A program made the translations under genes and the position numbers. This document shows, piece after piece, positions 1 through 11,473 of a stretch of DNA of 64,000 nucleotides. The DNA is from Antilocapra americana (Eukaryota; Chordata; Mammalia; Artiodactyla; Antilocapridae), in NCBI GenBank assembly GCA_007570785.1, contig ML664183.1, positions 18,709,368-18,773,367 on the forward strand, read 5' to 3'. Within the stretch, counting starts at the first letter, position 1; each line of letters begins with the position of its first letter. The notes under the pieces are model-generated. The model did no database searches. It had not been told where the DNA came from and saw only the letters and a program-made list of their open reading frames with translations.

Positions 1-883
1 CTGTCCAATTATTTATTTAACCAATGCTGTTTTGCAGACTGACAGATCCTAAAATAACAGATGCATTGTAAATTCGGATTTTCATACATTAGCTTTCCTA
101 TGTACAGAGTCTTAAAATCAGAATGGTATTTAGGCATCATTGAATTTAACTGTCTGCTTGGTACAGAAATTCTCCTTATTTCCCAAACAAGTGGCTAACT
201 ACACTGTCTTCCAATAATGAGACCCTCATGACCAACTCATTTCTTGCTTCAACAGCTTTAATTATTAGTAAGTTGTTTTTCTTTGCATCTATCAGGTTTT
301 TTCATTCCTTTTCCTTTCTTTCCTATTTTTTTTTAAGTTCAAATGTGCTGTATGTGACTTTTGAGACAGAAAATAAAATTTAAAATACAGAAGACTTGCA
401 TAAAGTGTTTCAATTCAATATGTTCAAAATACTTTACTAGGTAACATTGGAAACAGACAAGGAACATATAAAACATGATCCTTATTCTCAGGAATATTAG
501 AATTCAAAAGAAATAATAATTAAAAATAGTTCCCTCTACAATTAAACATCAAAAGTAATGATATAGACATTGCATCCTATAGGACTTGTAGAATAATCAG
601 GAACACATTCTTATAGATGATGGGGTTTGTGTTGAACCTTGGAGGATAGAAAAAATTTAGTCATGTTGTCAGGCAGTCTTTTTTTCAGGAAACTGAGGAA
701 AGTGATTTGGCTGAACTCAGAGGCCTACTTTGAAGAGAAGTGAGAAGTAGATAGAGTAGATAAGACTGGGACAAATTACATATAAAAGTCTTTGTGTTTG
801 CTGTAAAATGATTGGGGAGTTATGAAATGCTTTCTATACCAAGGGAAGACACTCCTTTATAATTTCATATGTTTAAAATATAG
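1..883. other. Unique AT-rich intronic sequence
   Basis: No repeat family, RNA gene or convincing coding frame was recognised here. Confidence 0.5.
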
Positions 884-1190
884 TGCAGCTGAGTTGTCCA
901 ATATGGTAACTCCTAGCCACAAGTGGCTACTGAGCATTTGAAATGCTAGTCTGAATTGAGATGTGCTATAAGTACAAAAACCACACTGACTTTCAAAAGT
1001 TAATATGAAAATGTAAAATAATCATTAATATTTTTTTCTTTATTATATATAAATATGGTAATTTTGATATATTGAGTTAAATAAAATATTATTAAAGTTT
1101 CTTTCCAACCATTTTTAATACAGCTAATAAAAAGTTTAAAATAGAATCTTTGGCTTGCATTGCATTGGTCTTGGGCAACACTAGTGTAAA
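884..1190 (-). mobile_element. Ancient hAT-type DNA transposon remnant
   Basis: The left end (CAGCTGAGTTGTCCAATA region, followed by 'ccacaagtggctactgagca') and the right end (TTGGGCAACACTAG) look like degraded inverted termini of a mammalian non-autonomous hAT element. The middle is A/T rich. The family name is not assigned, and assignment rests on remembered consensus. Confidence 0.5.
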
Positions 1191-1908
1191 ATGCCATAAT
1201 CTATTCATCTTTTTAGTTGTTGGCTACCTAGGTCTTATCATTTGAAACTGAATCAACAATCAAAGGAACTCAACACATTTCAGGAAGAAAGAGTTTCTCA
1301 AGTGCTGACCTAAATTAGCCCATAATAAAGACTTTGGGTTGTATTATTTACTTTGCTATCTGTTCTTTTATATATAAATTTGATAGATACTATTGTTTAT
1401 TCTGCACCTGTCTAAAATTCCCTCAAGTGAAATGGAGTGCTAAGAAGATTAATTATTTCATCACATTTGAGTTTTTCAAAAGCAGTCTAGAAAGTAAACT
1501 CTTAAACTGTGTTCCTTTGTGATATTACTGTTTGATTCTGAAAGTAAGATTAACACATGTATGTTAAGAGCATATTACTGCAGTTATTTCTCAACAAGCT
1601 GTTCTAATGAGATCGAGTAAAATGGATAGAACCTCCAGCCTCAGTTGTTTTTTGTTTTAAATCAGTTTTATTATTTCTAGCCTCACTTGTGATTGTAAAA
1701 TATATATAAACAATGCAGTTTCACTATAGAAATTTAGAATATATGGATAATCTTATTTCCTTTTGCAAATAAAATAATCTGTTAACATCAGTTTGGCAAT
1801 TGTCTCTTTGTGTGTATATAATAAAAATGGGATTACGCAATTTTATAATTAATTTTGTTTATACATTAACATTTATTTATAAACTTTTTTTTTTCCCCCT
1901 GGGTCCAT
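1191..1908. other. Unique AT-rich intronic sequence
   Basis: Nothing beyond short A/T runs and a T-tract near 1886 was recognised. Confidence 0.5.
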
Positions 1909-1920
1909 AAAGGTATGTTT

Positions 1921-2127
1921 GGGCTTCCCTGGGGGTTCAGATGTTAAAGAATCTGCCTACAATCCAGGAGAGGAGGGTTTGATTCCTGGGTCAGGAAGGT
2001 CCCCTGGAGGAGGGCATGGCAACCTACTCCAATGTTCTTCCCTGGAGTATCCCATGGACAGAGGAGTCTGACAGGCTACAGTCCATGGGGTTGCAGAGTT
2101 GGACATGACTGAGTGACTAACACTTCC
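1921..2127 (+). mobile_element. Bov-tA SINE, near full length
   Basis: It begins GGGCTTCCCTGG and keeps the tRNA-like A/B-box head, the CCTGGAGGAGGGCATGGCAA core and the tail ending GACTGAGTGACTAACAC. It is flanked by target-site duplications: AAAGGTATGTTT at 1909-1920 and AAAGGTATGCTT at 2128-2139. Confidence 0.95.
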
Positions 2128-2165
2128 AAAGGTATGCTTTCGAGTTTTTAATATCATCAGTATAC

Positions 2166-2385
2166 TTTTTTTTTTTTAAAACAAAAGCTTTATTCCGAAG
2201 TCCAGTATATAAAATCAATAAAAGCAAGACTCATCTGGCTGAGAGGTAGGGTGGGGACCTGGAATCCTACCCACTTGGGTGGCCCATCACAGCATCCTTC
2301 TATCATCATCTGAAGCACTGAGGAGCACAGTCTAGAAATGACTCTTCTGCTCCTGTTTATTTCCCTGATGTGTGTGTGTGTGTGT
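2166..2385 (-). pseudogene. Probable 3' end of a processed retropseudogene, parent gene unknown
   Basis: A 12-base T run (2166-2177) is followed within 12 bases by TTTATT (2189-2194). On the minus strand this is AATAAA followed by a poly(A) tail, the signature of a reverse-transcribed mRNA 3' end. The next ~170 bp is GC-richer than its surroundings and fits no repeat family I know. No reading frame is recognisable, so it is probably only 3' UTR. Possible weak target duplications are GTATACTTT on the left and GTATGCTTT at 2384. The parent is not named. Confidence 0.5.
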
Positions 2386-2601
2386 ATGCTTTATTCAAGG
2401 TACCAACTCTTATCTAACATGCTATAAAAATATTTCTCACTTAAAATTTTTGGTGGTTATCATTTTGGTATGCCAAAATGTTTACATTTTGCATAATCTG
2501 TTTTGTTTTGCTTCTTAGTTTATCATAAAATGGCCTTAGACCTGAGATGGTGAAACTCCAGGATTCAAACGATGTTTTAGCTAATGGTAATATGAGTGTG
2601 T

Positions 2602-2792
2602 GTTAAGTCACGTCAGTCATATCTGACTCTTTGCAACCCTATGGACTGTAGCCTGCCAGGCTCCTCTGTCAGGGGTATTCTCCAGGCAAGAATACTGGAG
2701 TGGGGTGCCAAGCCCTCCTCCAGGGGATCTTCCTGACCCAGGAATGAAACCCACATCTCTTATGTCTCCTGCATTGGCCAACGAGGAAGCCC
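2602..2792 (-). mobile_element. Bov-tA SINE, antisense
   Basis: On the + strand it reads as the reverse complement, from GTTAAGTCACGTCAGTC (tail) to GAGGAAGCCC (head). It is slightly truncated in the head. Confidence 0.92.
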
Positions 2793-3548
2793 AAATGTCT
2801 CTCTATTCATATACAAATAAATGACTATTTTAAGAGACAACAGCTTTCAATCTCTAGTGGTTTTGATACCTTGTAGTAAGTTATTTATTCATTAAATATA
2901 TTGTTGGGCTTTTCAGAAAGACCAAATTATGGGGAAGTCAGGAAAATCGTGACGAGGATCCACAGGAACTCATTATTTCAACAATCATCTCTTTTTAATA
3001 TGAAATATTGCTTGAACCTCTGATGTTGATTTGCTCTACTTTTTCTTGATCCTTGTGTCTTGAATTAGATTTTTTTTTTAAATTTAAAATAATACCACCT
3101 CTGGATCTTAGCTTGCAATCAGCTTTGCTTAAGTGCAGATATAGGACTGTGCCCTCTTATTATTATTATTGGTATTATGATAGAGATTATAGTTATCCTT
3201 ATTGTTGTTGCTGTTAATGAATGAAAGTGTCCAGCTGAGCATTCTATGCATTTGAAAGAATCTAGCTGTGTAAATGGGATTCCACTTGGCTTCCTGCTGT
3301 CCAATGTACTTGAAAGAGCTTTGTAGAAAATGTATTTTGGTAGCCATTCTGTGAATACAAGGGCACCACTGATGATGTGAAAAATGCGTATTAGAACAAA
3401 GTAAGGAGAAGGCATTTCAATACTTTCCAAAAGGAAAATACTGTTTATTTATTTGCCAGGTTGTGTTAAATGGTAGAAAGTAGAATGACTTACTACTTTT
3501 TTAAAAAACAATATAATTTTTACTTAGCTAGGAGTTTACTTATTACTA
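2793..3548. other. Unique intronic sequence with a short TTA repeat
   Basis: A small (TTA)n run lies at 3157-3170. The 103-codon minus-strand open frame at 3119-3430 has no recognisable domain and is taken as chance. Confidence 0.5.
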
Positions 3549-3785
3549 TTGTTGTTGTTCAGTCACTCAGTCATGTCTGACTCTTTGGGACCCCATGGAC
3601 TGCTGCACACCAGGCCTCCCTGTCCTTCACCGTCTCCCAGAGCTTGCTCAACCTCAAGTCCATTGAGTCAGTGATGCCTTCCAACCATCTTGTCCTCTGT
3701 CATCCCCTTCTCCTTCTGCCTTCAGTCTTTCCCAGCATCAGGGTCTTTTCTAATGAGTCAGCTCTATGTACATCCCGAAATATTA
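3549..3785 (-). mobile_element. BovB LINE 3' end, antisense
   Basis: The reverse complement of the BovB 3' tail, from TTGTTGTTCAGTCACTCAGTC through CCCAGCATCAGGGTCTTTTC to the 'atgagtcagctct' block. It is 5'-truncated, as is usual for RTE elements. Confidence 0.88.
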
Positions 3786-4905
3786 AAAATAAAAGCACAT
3801 TTCTCTTAGCATAGGCAGTATTTTCCTTTGGAGAGCTAATTATGTTGTTTGAATACCTGTTTAATATTAAGATGTTATGGCTTCCATCTTTCTGAGATAT
3901 AAACTATATATTACATTTACATAAAACTCAAATAATATAAATTGTATATTGTGTTTTAAAAAGAGGTCTTTACATATTAAATGCTCAAGAGATTATTCCT
4001 TAAGTTTGTAGTTTTATAGAAGCAGCTATAAGTGCATACTGTTGACCCTCAGGCATTCAAACCCATGGTCCACGTGGTAGGTGAGCATATTTCAAAAGAT
4101 AATGATTCAGGAGGTGTTATTTAATGTGACTCCCCTAGTTTCCCAAAATGTCTTACAAGACTGAGAGGTTATTATTATCTATGAATTCAACATAAGTAGT
4201 ATGCTCCTCATTTGGATAACCAAAATAAGGGAAGTATTATTTCCTAAATATAGCTATTTGGTCACAGTGGTAAAGCTCTTCTTGACTGTATGCTTGAGAG
4301 ATGAAGATATTTCATAAAAAAATAAAAATATTAATTGATTTCCTTAAAATGTATTATTTTAAAGTTAATAGTATATTCAATCTAAATTCTAAATCTGAAA
4401 TTGCATCTATAATAGTATATTTGATTAAATTATGTGTCTAAAATATGATGGATAAAATGAAAAATATAGCAGTGAATGGCTACTATTCAACTCAGCCCTG
4501 GTAACACTGGCTTTCCTTTACCTGGGGGTGTTAAAGAAAATTCCCTTTGCTCCTAGCCCCTCATCCATGCCAGCCTCTTCCTGGACTAGTCAACAGAAGA
4601 AAATAGTAAATTGCCTTTTTAAAACCACTCCTCAATTACAAATGGTCCTTTCTTTCTTTTGCTTAACCCCTTGAAAACCATTTTTACTATCTGCCCAAAG
4701 CAGATCCTAATGCTGTGCTTCTGAGACCTGCATTCTTTCTTCTCACCAGTGTCATGGTTTGAAGGATCCAAACCCTCACATTGATGCACATTGAGGTATC
4801 TTTGTAGTCAGTGTCATGGAATAGAATGAAGAGAAGAACTAGAGTTTATAAGATCTGTGTTCTAGTTTACTTTGGGTAGATTATTGGAATGATAATTGAG
4901 TTAAT
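3786..4905. other. Unique AT-rich intronic sequence
   Basis: No gene or recognisable repeat was seen. Confidence 0.45.
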
Positions 4906-4917
4906 AGAATGTTTTAG

Positions 4918-5132
4918 ATTTTCAAGTGGCGCTAGCAGTAAAGAACATACCTGCCAATGCAGGAAACATGAGACACAGGTTCCATCCCTGTGTAGGGAAG
5001 ATGCCCTAGAGAAGGACTTGGCAACCTGCTCCAATATCCTTACCTGGGAAATCCCATGAACAGAGGAACCAGGTGGGCTACAGTCCATAGGACTGCAAAG
5101 AGTTGAACATGACTAGATGACAGCACACACAC
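4918..5132 (+). mobile_element. Bov-tA SINE with target-site duplications
   Basis: A diverged full-length copy (GGCGCTAGCAGTAAAGAA head). Flanking duplications are AGAATGTTTTAG at 4906-4917 and AGAATGCTTTAG at 5133-5144. Confidence 0.9.
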
Positions 5133-5204
5133 AGAATGCTTTAGGCTGTTTCCCATGTAGTTGTAAAGATAATTTTACATTAGTTACTTTTGCGCACATG
5201 TGCA

Positions 5205-5515
5205 GGCTAAGTCGCTTCAGTCGTATCTGACTTTTTGTGACCCTATGGACTATAGTCCACCGGGCTCCTCTGTCCATTGGCAGGTGGGTTCTTTACCATT
5301 TGCGTGCTCCCTAAATCACTTCAGTCATATCCGACTCTGCGACTTCATAGACTGAAGGCTGCCAAACTCCTCTGTCCATGGAATTTCCTAGGCAAGAATA
5401 CTGGAGTGGGTTGCCATTTCCTCCTCCAGGGGATCTTCCTGACCCAGGGATCAAACCCGCGTCTCTTGTGTCTCTTGAATTGGCGGGCAGATTCTTTACC
5501 ACTGGCACCACCTTA
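5205..5515 (-). mobile_element. Two fused antisense Bov-tA copies (one internally deleted)
   Basis: An antisense SINE tail starts at GCTAAGTCGCTTCAGTCG and jumps from TCTGTCCATTGG directly to the head (GGTGGGTTCTTTACC), losing the centre. A second full antisense copy starts near 5306 (AAATCACTTCAGTCATATCC) and ends at CACTGGCACCACC near 5511. The first is either an internally deleted monomer or the product of recombination between two copies. Confidence 0.85.
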
Positions 5516-7017
5516 TGTATTTTTAAATGATTTAAATTTTGGAAAACACTGAACAGATGCAAAATAAAGTATTCTCTCCTACCCTCTTGATTGCTGATCC
5601 ATTGGCCAAGTACCAGCTGGATCCTACTACTTTTTTTTTTCTTCAAGGTGACAGGCCTTTCTCTCAGAACAAAAATAGGACAAAGCCCACTCTTATCACA
5701 AAAACTTATACGAAAAAATCAATCCTTGGTTATAGATCTATCATGACTGGGTTTAGCCAGACTTTGGAGTAATTCCTGATATTATCAGTGTAGGAAAGTC
5801 TTTGAACTCTGGAAGGTTTGAATGTAGAGGTGTGATTCTCACACCTCAGCTTTTCAGATCAAGTAAATTGCTTACCTTCGGTGGAGAAGAATAGCTCTGA
5901 GATTATAATCAAGTTGCTGATGCTTCTATCCTCTGAATTTCCATGAAGTAAAAGGTTAATCTTGATGTATGAATCTTTTCTCTCTAAAAAGAGAAAATGA
6001 TCAGCCTGGCCCAGGTTGAGGCAAAACTATGAGAAAGGTATGGTGAGCCTACGAGTTCGCTACCTTTTAGTAAGGTCCACAGACTCCTGGGTCTAAATGT
6101 CTATAGGACACTAATATGACCCTATGTGTTTCGCATAGTATTGAATGCTTGGGATTTCATCTTCTGAGTGCCAATCTGTCTCCTAAACTGAGAATTAATA
6201 TAATAAGTCAGTTCACACTAGTATGTGTTAATGACAGAAAAGGAGAACTCAACCAGAATCCCTGGATCAAGTAACTTAGATTTTTTAAATCTAGGTCTTC
6301 TAAAGATTATACCTATTCTGATGATTGAATCTCTTTGAGACAATTTCAGGCACCATTGCAGGCATGGTGGTAGTCATGAACTATGGCCTCATCAGAGTGT
6401 TTTCACTGTATCTCCTGCACAAATTTTCTTGAATCCAGGGAATTTAATGGTAAACCGTGGCATAAACCATACTGAAATTTTCTATTCATTTGAAAGTAAC
6501 TTTTCAGGGGCATAATGAATCTACAGGATGCCTTTAAGTGGTTCTTAGCTAGATACAGTGTAATCAAAATCCTATAGGGAGATTTCAAATCATAGGTAAT
6601 TTTCTCTCCCCACCCTTTCCACAAGATTTTATGTTCCCAGATGAGAATATGGGTGGAGACTGGAGTACGTGCATATATGCTTGCCAAAATTCAGCACTCC
6701 TCTTTCCTGTGAGGAACTAGTTGAATTGAATTCCCAGGAAGATTTTAAATAGCACATAAGATTTTAAAAACACATATTCAGGTTGAACTATTATAGTCAG
6801 GTAATACATTGTTAAATGATTATTTTAATGATGGAAAAATATTTCCAACTTCTTACAAAACAGGTTATAGGACCTGAGATTTGGTTGATAAAATTTAGAT
6901 AAATATCATCAAATGTTAGGAAATTTAAAAATAAATGTCAGAAGCCTTTTCATTCTTCTCTGCAATGATTACCTGCCTACAAATGGTATGATGGAAAATG
7001 TTTTTCAATTTGTAATA
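5516..7017. other. Unique intronic sequence
   Basis: It contains a T run near 5631. Open frames of 77-94 codons here have no recognisable motifs and no splice context. Confidence 0.45.
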
Positions 7018-7175
7018 AGAAGACCTGGGTTTTAGGATCAGCTACTGCTTACTAGCTTTGTGATCACTGGCTCACTGCTTAATTTCTCTATGTCTGTATT
7101 TTCTTACTCACAACATCAGACGGTTGGAAAAAATTATTTCCAAAGCTCAAGCAAATTTCAGCATGTAATAATAGG
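7018..7175 (+). mobile_element. MIR SINE remnant
   Basis: The MIR core is recognisable: AGACCTGGGTTTTAGGATCAGC, then ACTAGCTTTGTGATCACTGG and TTAATTTCTCTATGTCTGTA. It is heavily diverged, as expected of a pre-placental element. Confidence 0.75.
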
Positions 7176-7302
7176 TGACCTCTGAATCATTCTCATTTTA
7201 TTAGAGGTAAAGAAGTATTAAAAAACAAATTGATGTATCTGCAGTTTTATCTCTTTTGATGGTGGTGGTAGTGGTGTTTTCAGTACTACTTAAAAGATAT
7301 TA

Positions 7303-7509
7303 CATTGAAACATGTTAATTATCATATGTGAAATCAATCGCCAGCCCAGGTTTGATGCTTGGGGCTAGTGCACCGGGATGACCCAGGGGGAGGGAATCGG
7401 GAGGGAGGAGGGAGGGGGTTCTGGAGGGGGAGCATATGTATACCCATGGTGGATTCATGTCAATTTATGGCAAAACCAACAAAATAAAGTAAAGAAAATT
7501 AAAAAAAAA
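7303..7509 (+). mobile_element. Ruminant L1 3' end, 5'-truncated, sense
   Basis: It starts CATTGAAACATGTTAATTATC and contains the purine-rich GGGAGGGAGGAGGGAGGGGG block. It ends AACAAAATAAAGTAAAGAAA plus an A run. This is the 3' UTR only, with no coding part. Confidence 0.88.
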
Positions 7510-8229
7510 GACTTCCAGGAAAATTAGGCATGAGTTTGGAAAGATGGGCTATGGATGAAGAAGTTAAAGGACAGATAGTCAACTACTAAATAATTGAGAA
7601 ATACCTATATTGCATTTTAGACATAGTCAAGAAATAGATCCATTTCTAGGTAAATGTATTTGGCCACTACTTTCATTTTCTTCTTTTTTTCTATGCACTA
7701 AACTATTGTCCTAGCCAAACCATCTCTAAAATTGAAGTTAGGATTTACATAATTTTTCAGAGTATAATATAAAGTATAGCTATTGTCGTGAAATGCAGAT
7801 TTCTGCTGGTTTGGGAGTGAAAAATCAGATTTCCAACTTACATGCATGGAACTGTTACAAAATGGTACTTCAGATAAAGCTAGAGGCAGAATTTTTTAGT
7901 TATTAAGTTAGAACACATTCTATATTTGTTTTTCATAAGCTAGACATTGTGTTGGCTGTATCTTCTACTTTTTCATATCACTGGAGTTGACCATAATTTC
8001 AGAAAAATATTATCTTAGCTCTTCTACACATAGTTCTCTTTGGGTATATTTTGTTTGCTAAAATATTGCTAGAATATATATTTTGTAAAAACTGCACGGA
8101 AGCAAAAAAAAATGTCTGGAATGACAAAAACAAATGTTTTGTCTACATTGTAATATTTCAATTTTGAAAACTATGATGGCTGTCCATAAGTTTAAAACTT
8201 TATCTGAGTCACTGTTTACTATTTCAATC
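7510..8229. other. Unique AT-rich intronic sequence
   Basis: No gene or recognisable repeat was seen. Confidence 0.45.
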
Positions 8230-8302
8230 ATTAGGTACTAGAATGGCTTACTGTCAGAATTTTCTTTATAAATTTCACTAGCTCTCAATTCTAGTACCTA
8301 AT
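8230..8302. repeat. Perfect 15-bp inverted repeat abutting a BovB end
   Basis: ATTAGGTACTAGAAT at 8230-8244 is exactly the reverse complement of ATTCTAGTACCTAAT at 8288-8302, with a 43-base spacer. The right arm touches the truncated 3' end of the antisense BovB copy that starts at 8303. Confidence 0.9.
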
Positions 8303-8963
8303 TTACCTAAACTCATGTCCATCAAGTCGGTGATGCCATCCAGCCATCTGATCCTCTGCCGTCCTCTTATCCTCCTGCCCCCAATACTTCCCAGCATCAG
8401 GGTCTTTTCCAATGAGTCAGCTCTTCGCATGAGGGGGCCAAAGTATTGAAGTTTCAGCTTCAACATCAGTCCTTCCAATGAACCCTCAGGACTGATCTCC
8501 TTTAGGATGGACTGGTTGGATCTCCTTGCTGTTCAAGGGACTCTCAAGAGTCTTCTTCAACACCACAGCTCAAAAGCATCAATTCTTCAATGCTCAGCTT
8601 TCTTTATAGTCCAACTCTCATATCCATACATGACTACTGGAAAACCATAGCCTTGACTGGATGGACCTTTGTTGACAAAGTAATATCTCTGCTTTTTAAT
8701 ATGCTGTCTAGGTTGGTCATAACTTTCCTTCCAAGGAGTAAGCATCTTTTAATTTCATGGCTGCAGTCACCATCTGCAGTGACTTTGGAGCCTCAAAAAA
8801 GAAAGTCTGACACTGTTTCCACTGTTTCCCCATCTATTTGCCATGAACAATGGGACCGGATACCATGATCTTAGTTTTCTGAATGTTGAGCTTTAAGCCA
8901 ACTTTTTCACTCTCCTCTTTCACTTTCATCAAGAGGCTTTTTAGGTCTTCTTCATAAAGTAGT
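8303..8963 (-). mobile_element. BovB LINE fragment, antisense, lacking its 3' tail
   Basis: It begins inside the element at AACTCATGTCCATCAAG, so the usual tail (gtcgcaaagagtcggacacg type) is absent. It runs through the 3' region into the end of the reverse-transcriptase ORF and stops near 8963. The reading frame is broken. The missing tail means the 3' end is not the standard retrotransposition end. Confidence 0.9.
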
Positions 8964-9081
8964 TAAAAATTTAAAACAGAACGGGGATTGGAAGGGAGAT
9001 GATAGTATGAGATTTATCTTTTGAGTACAGAATAGTTTTAATGAAGTTAACTAGCTCAATGGTAAAATACTTTTGAGAGCT

Positions 9082-9416
9082 AAGACTATTCAACAAAGAA
9101 AAGGTACTGGAGTGTCATAAATCCAAAGCAAAAGGTACTAGAGTATCATATCAGGCTTCCTCTGTGGCTCAGATGGTAAACAATCCTCCTGCAATGAGGG
9201 AGACCTGAGTTCAAGCCCTGGGTTGGGAAAATCTCCTGAAGGAGGGCATGGCAACCCACTCCAGTATTCTTGCCTGGAGAATCCTCATAGACAGAGGACA
9301 CTGATGACCTACAGTTCATGGGGTCACAAAGAGGTGGACATGACCAAGTGGCTAACACAGCTCACAGCAAGACTATTCAACAAAGAAAAGGTACTAGAGT
9401 ATTGCAAATCATAAAG
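9082..9416. repeat. Long direct repeat flanking a SINE (~48 bp)
   Basis: AAGACTATTCAACAAAGAAA and following bases occur at 9082-9129 and again at 9369-9416, on either side of a Bov-tA. A partial third copy of the inner motif (AAAAGGTACTAGAGTAT) sits at 9130-9146. The repeat is much longer than an ordinary L1-type target-site duplication. Confidence 0.85.
9153..9368 (+). mobile_element. Bov-tA SINE, sense
   Basis: Head AGGCTTCCTCTGTGGCTCAG, core GGAGGGCATGGCAACCCACT, tail GACCAAGTGGCTAACAC. Confidence 0.93.
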
Positions 9417-9461
9417 TTACATAGCCCACATTGACTATTAATATGTTATATTTTGTTTTAT

Positions 9462-9664
9462 GGGCTTTCCTAGTGGCTCAGTGGTAAAGAATCCACCTAC
9501 TGTACAGGAGATCTGGGTTCAATCCCTCGGTCAGGAAGAGCTGCTGAAGAAGGGAATGGCAACCCACTCCAGTATTCTTGGCTGGGGAATCCTATGGACA
9601 GAGAAGTCTGGTGGGCTACAGTCCATAGAATTGCAAAGAGTAGGACACAACCTAGTAATTAAAC
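9462..9664 (+). mobile_element. Bov-tA SINE, sense
   Basis: Head GGGCTTTCCTAGTGGCTCAG, tail AGAGTAGGACACAACCTAG. Likely imperfect target duplications are TTTTGTTTTA on the left and TCTTGTTTTA on the right. It lies less than 100 bp from the preceding SINE in the same orientation. Confidence 0.92.
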
Positions 9665-11473
9665 CATCTTGTTTTAAATTATAGACAGTTTTAATGGACA
9701 TAGGGAAGAAAAAGTTGCTTTGGCCATCACAGAGATAAACAAAACTAGAATGAAGTACTCAAATATTTGGAGAGTTTTGTCTTTGGGGATCCTTTAAAAA
9801 GAATGTCTGAGTGATCTAGATATTCATTAGAACACTGCTTCTCCCCATTATCTGGAAAGAAGTGCACAAAATAGCTGGCTGTACAAACTGCATTTCTTGT
9901 TCCTACATTAAACACACTGAATAGGAACCCTGTAGTTGGAGCCTTGAAATCTCCCTTAATGCTTCTTACACACACTCAAATTTTAGATTACTGCATTGGA
10001 AACAATGAACCAATTATCTTTTCTAGTCTCAGCTGTCTAGCATACTTCATGCATATGAAATAAGGAAGTAATTACTGGGAGAATACATGGTAGAAATTAA
10101 ATATTTAAGTCAATCCAAAGTGTTTATATAAAATTGCATATTTTTATTTGAATCATTTATAATTGTTCCCATTAATACTTCTGGTTTCATATTGGGAGGA
10201 TTCTTGTGCTCTGTATTATTAGTTCCTTTCCAAGGAAGATTTCACATATTAAATAGTCTTCAACTATCATATCCTACTGCTTTGACCCAAACCTTCTAAT
10301 TACAAAATAAGTAAATAGCTAAAGGCAGCCTTATGTTACATTAAGTCTATTTGGATATTTGGAAATGGATATCTTTTTCGATGTCAATTTTCCCACTTTA
10401 GATCATTGGATGAATTTCCTCTAATGAATGATATATGAGAACTGATTTCATGTATGATGACTTTGATAGCATTTCTTAGAGAAATAGGTGAGAAAATATA
10501 AATCCTGTTGTGTTGATCCGTTGCTAAAATTTGGCCTCTGTTCACTGGTGCCAAATGGGGTGAAATAGAGTAGTTTTCATTGCTTTGCCAGGGAAAAGGG
10601 ACTGACAGCCTCAAAACTGTGTCCTGCCCTGGAGAGGGTAGTGAGGAGTCTTGAAGTGTTCAAGGAGCAGGGCATGATCAGCTCAAGGACGTTCTTCTGA
10701 TTGATTGGTGATGAGAAAATTGTGCGTCAGTAACCTTCTAGTTTCTACTGGTCTGGGATCGCTGTGCTTTTGGGCTGAATACAGTTCACTTCTTTCACCT
10801 GGTAGTGGTTTCAGAATCTGCAAAACAGTTCAAAGTACATGGCTTAGAAAGGTCCTTGATTTTGTTTAATGGCTACAGTGTTACTATTTTGTCTTGCTTG
10901 ATCGTTTCTCTTCCTGCATTTTCTGATTTTTCTGACTAAGTTTATCCTTTGACTAAAGTTTTTCTACAGTAAAAGATGCAGGCAGAAGACATAGAAACGG
11001 ATCCATTTTCGAACTAGTCTTCCCCAAATAAACACATTCTTTTACAGTCCTTTCATTAAAAATAAATAAATAAATAAATGTTACTTAAAATATTACCACT
11101 CAAACTGGATGTTTTACATAAGGATGTTTCATGAACCACCACCAACAACAAAACCTGAACATCAGGAGATTTTACGTGGCCCCCAAGAAATCTGAACGAG
11201 TAGTCAAAGCAGTTCTATACAGTAAAACCTCCTAGGTTTTCTGTTTGTTGGTTTGTTTGTTTTAAGAAACTTTTCTCCATTTTCTTTAAGAAATCACAGT
11301 GTGAGCAAGAAAAGTCACGCAGCACAGCAGGAAAATGGTTGTGACTTTGTGATTTAAAAATCATGAAGACAAATATGTATTGTTGAAAAGAATATGGCCC
11401 TAATAGTCACTTGGAAGAGCTATCATCACTATGGGACTAAACACTTTTAATTGGTCTCCATGTGTTGTTAGGG
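9665..11473. other. Unique intronic sequence with a short (TAAA)n tract
   Basis: (AAAT)n lies at 11057-11079. No other feature was recognised. Confidence 0.45.

Noticed and set aside
5539..5772. A 77-codon + strand frame considered as a possible small exon or pseudogene
   Set aside because: No protein family recognised, it includes a T-run-encoded FFF stretch, and no acceptor/donor pair fits.
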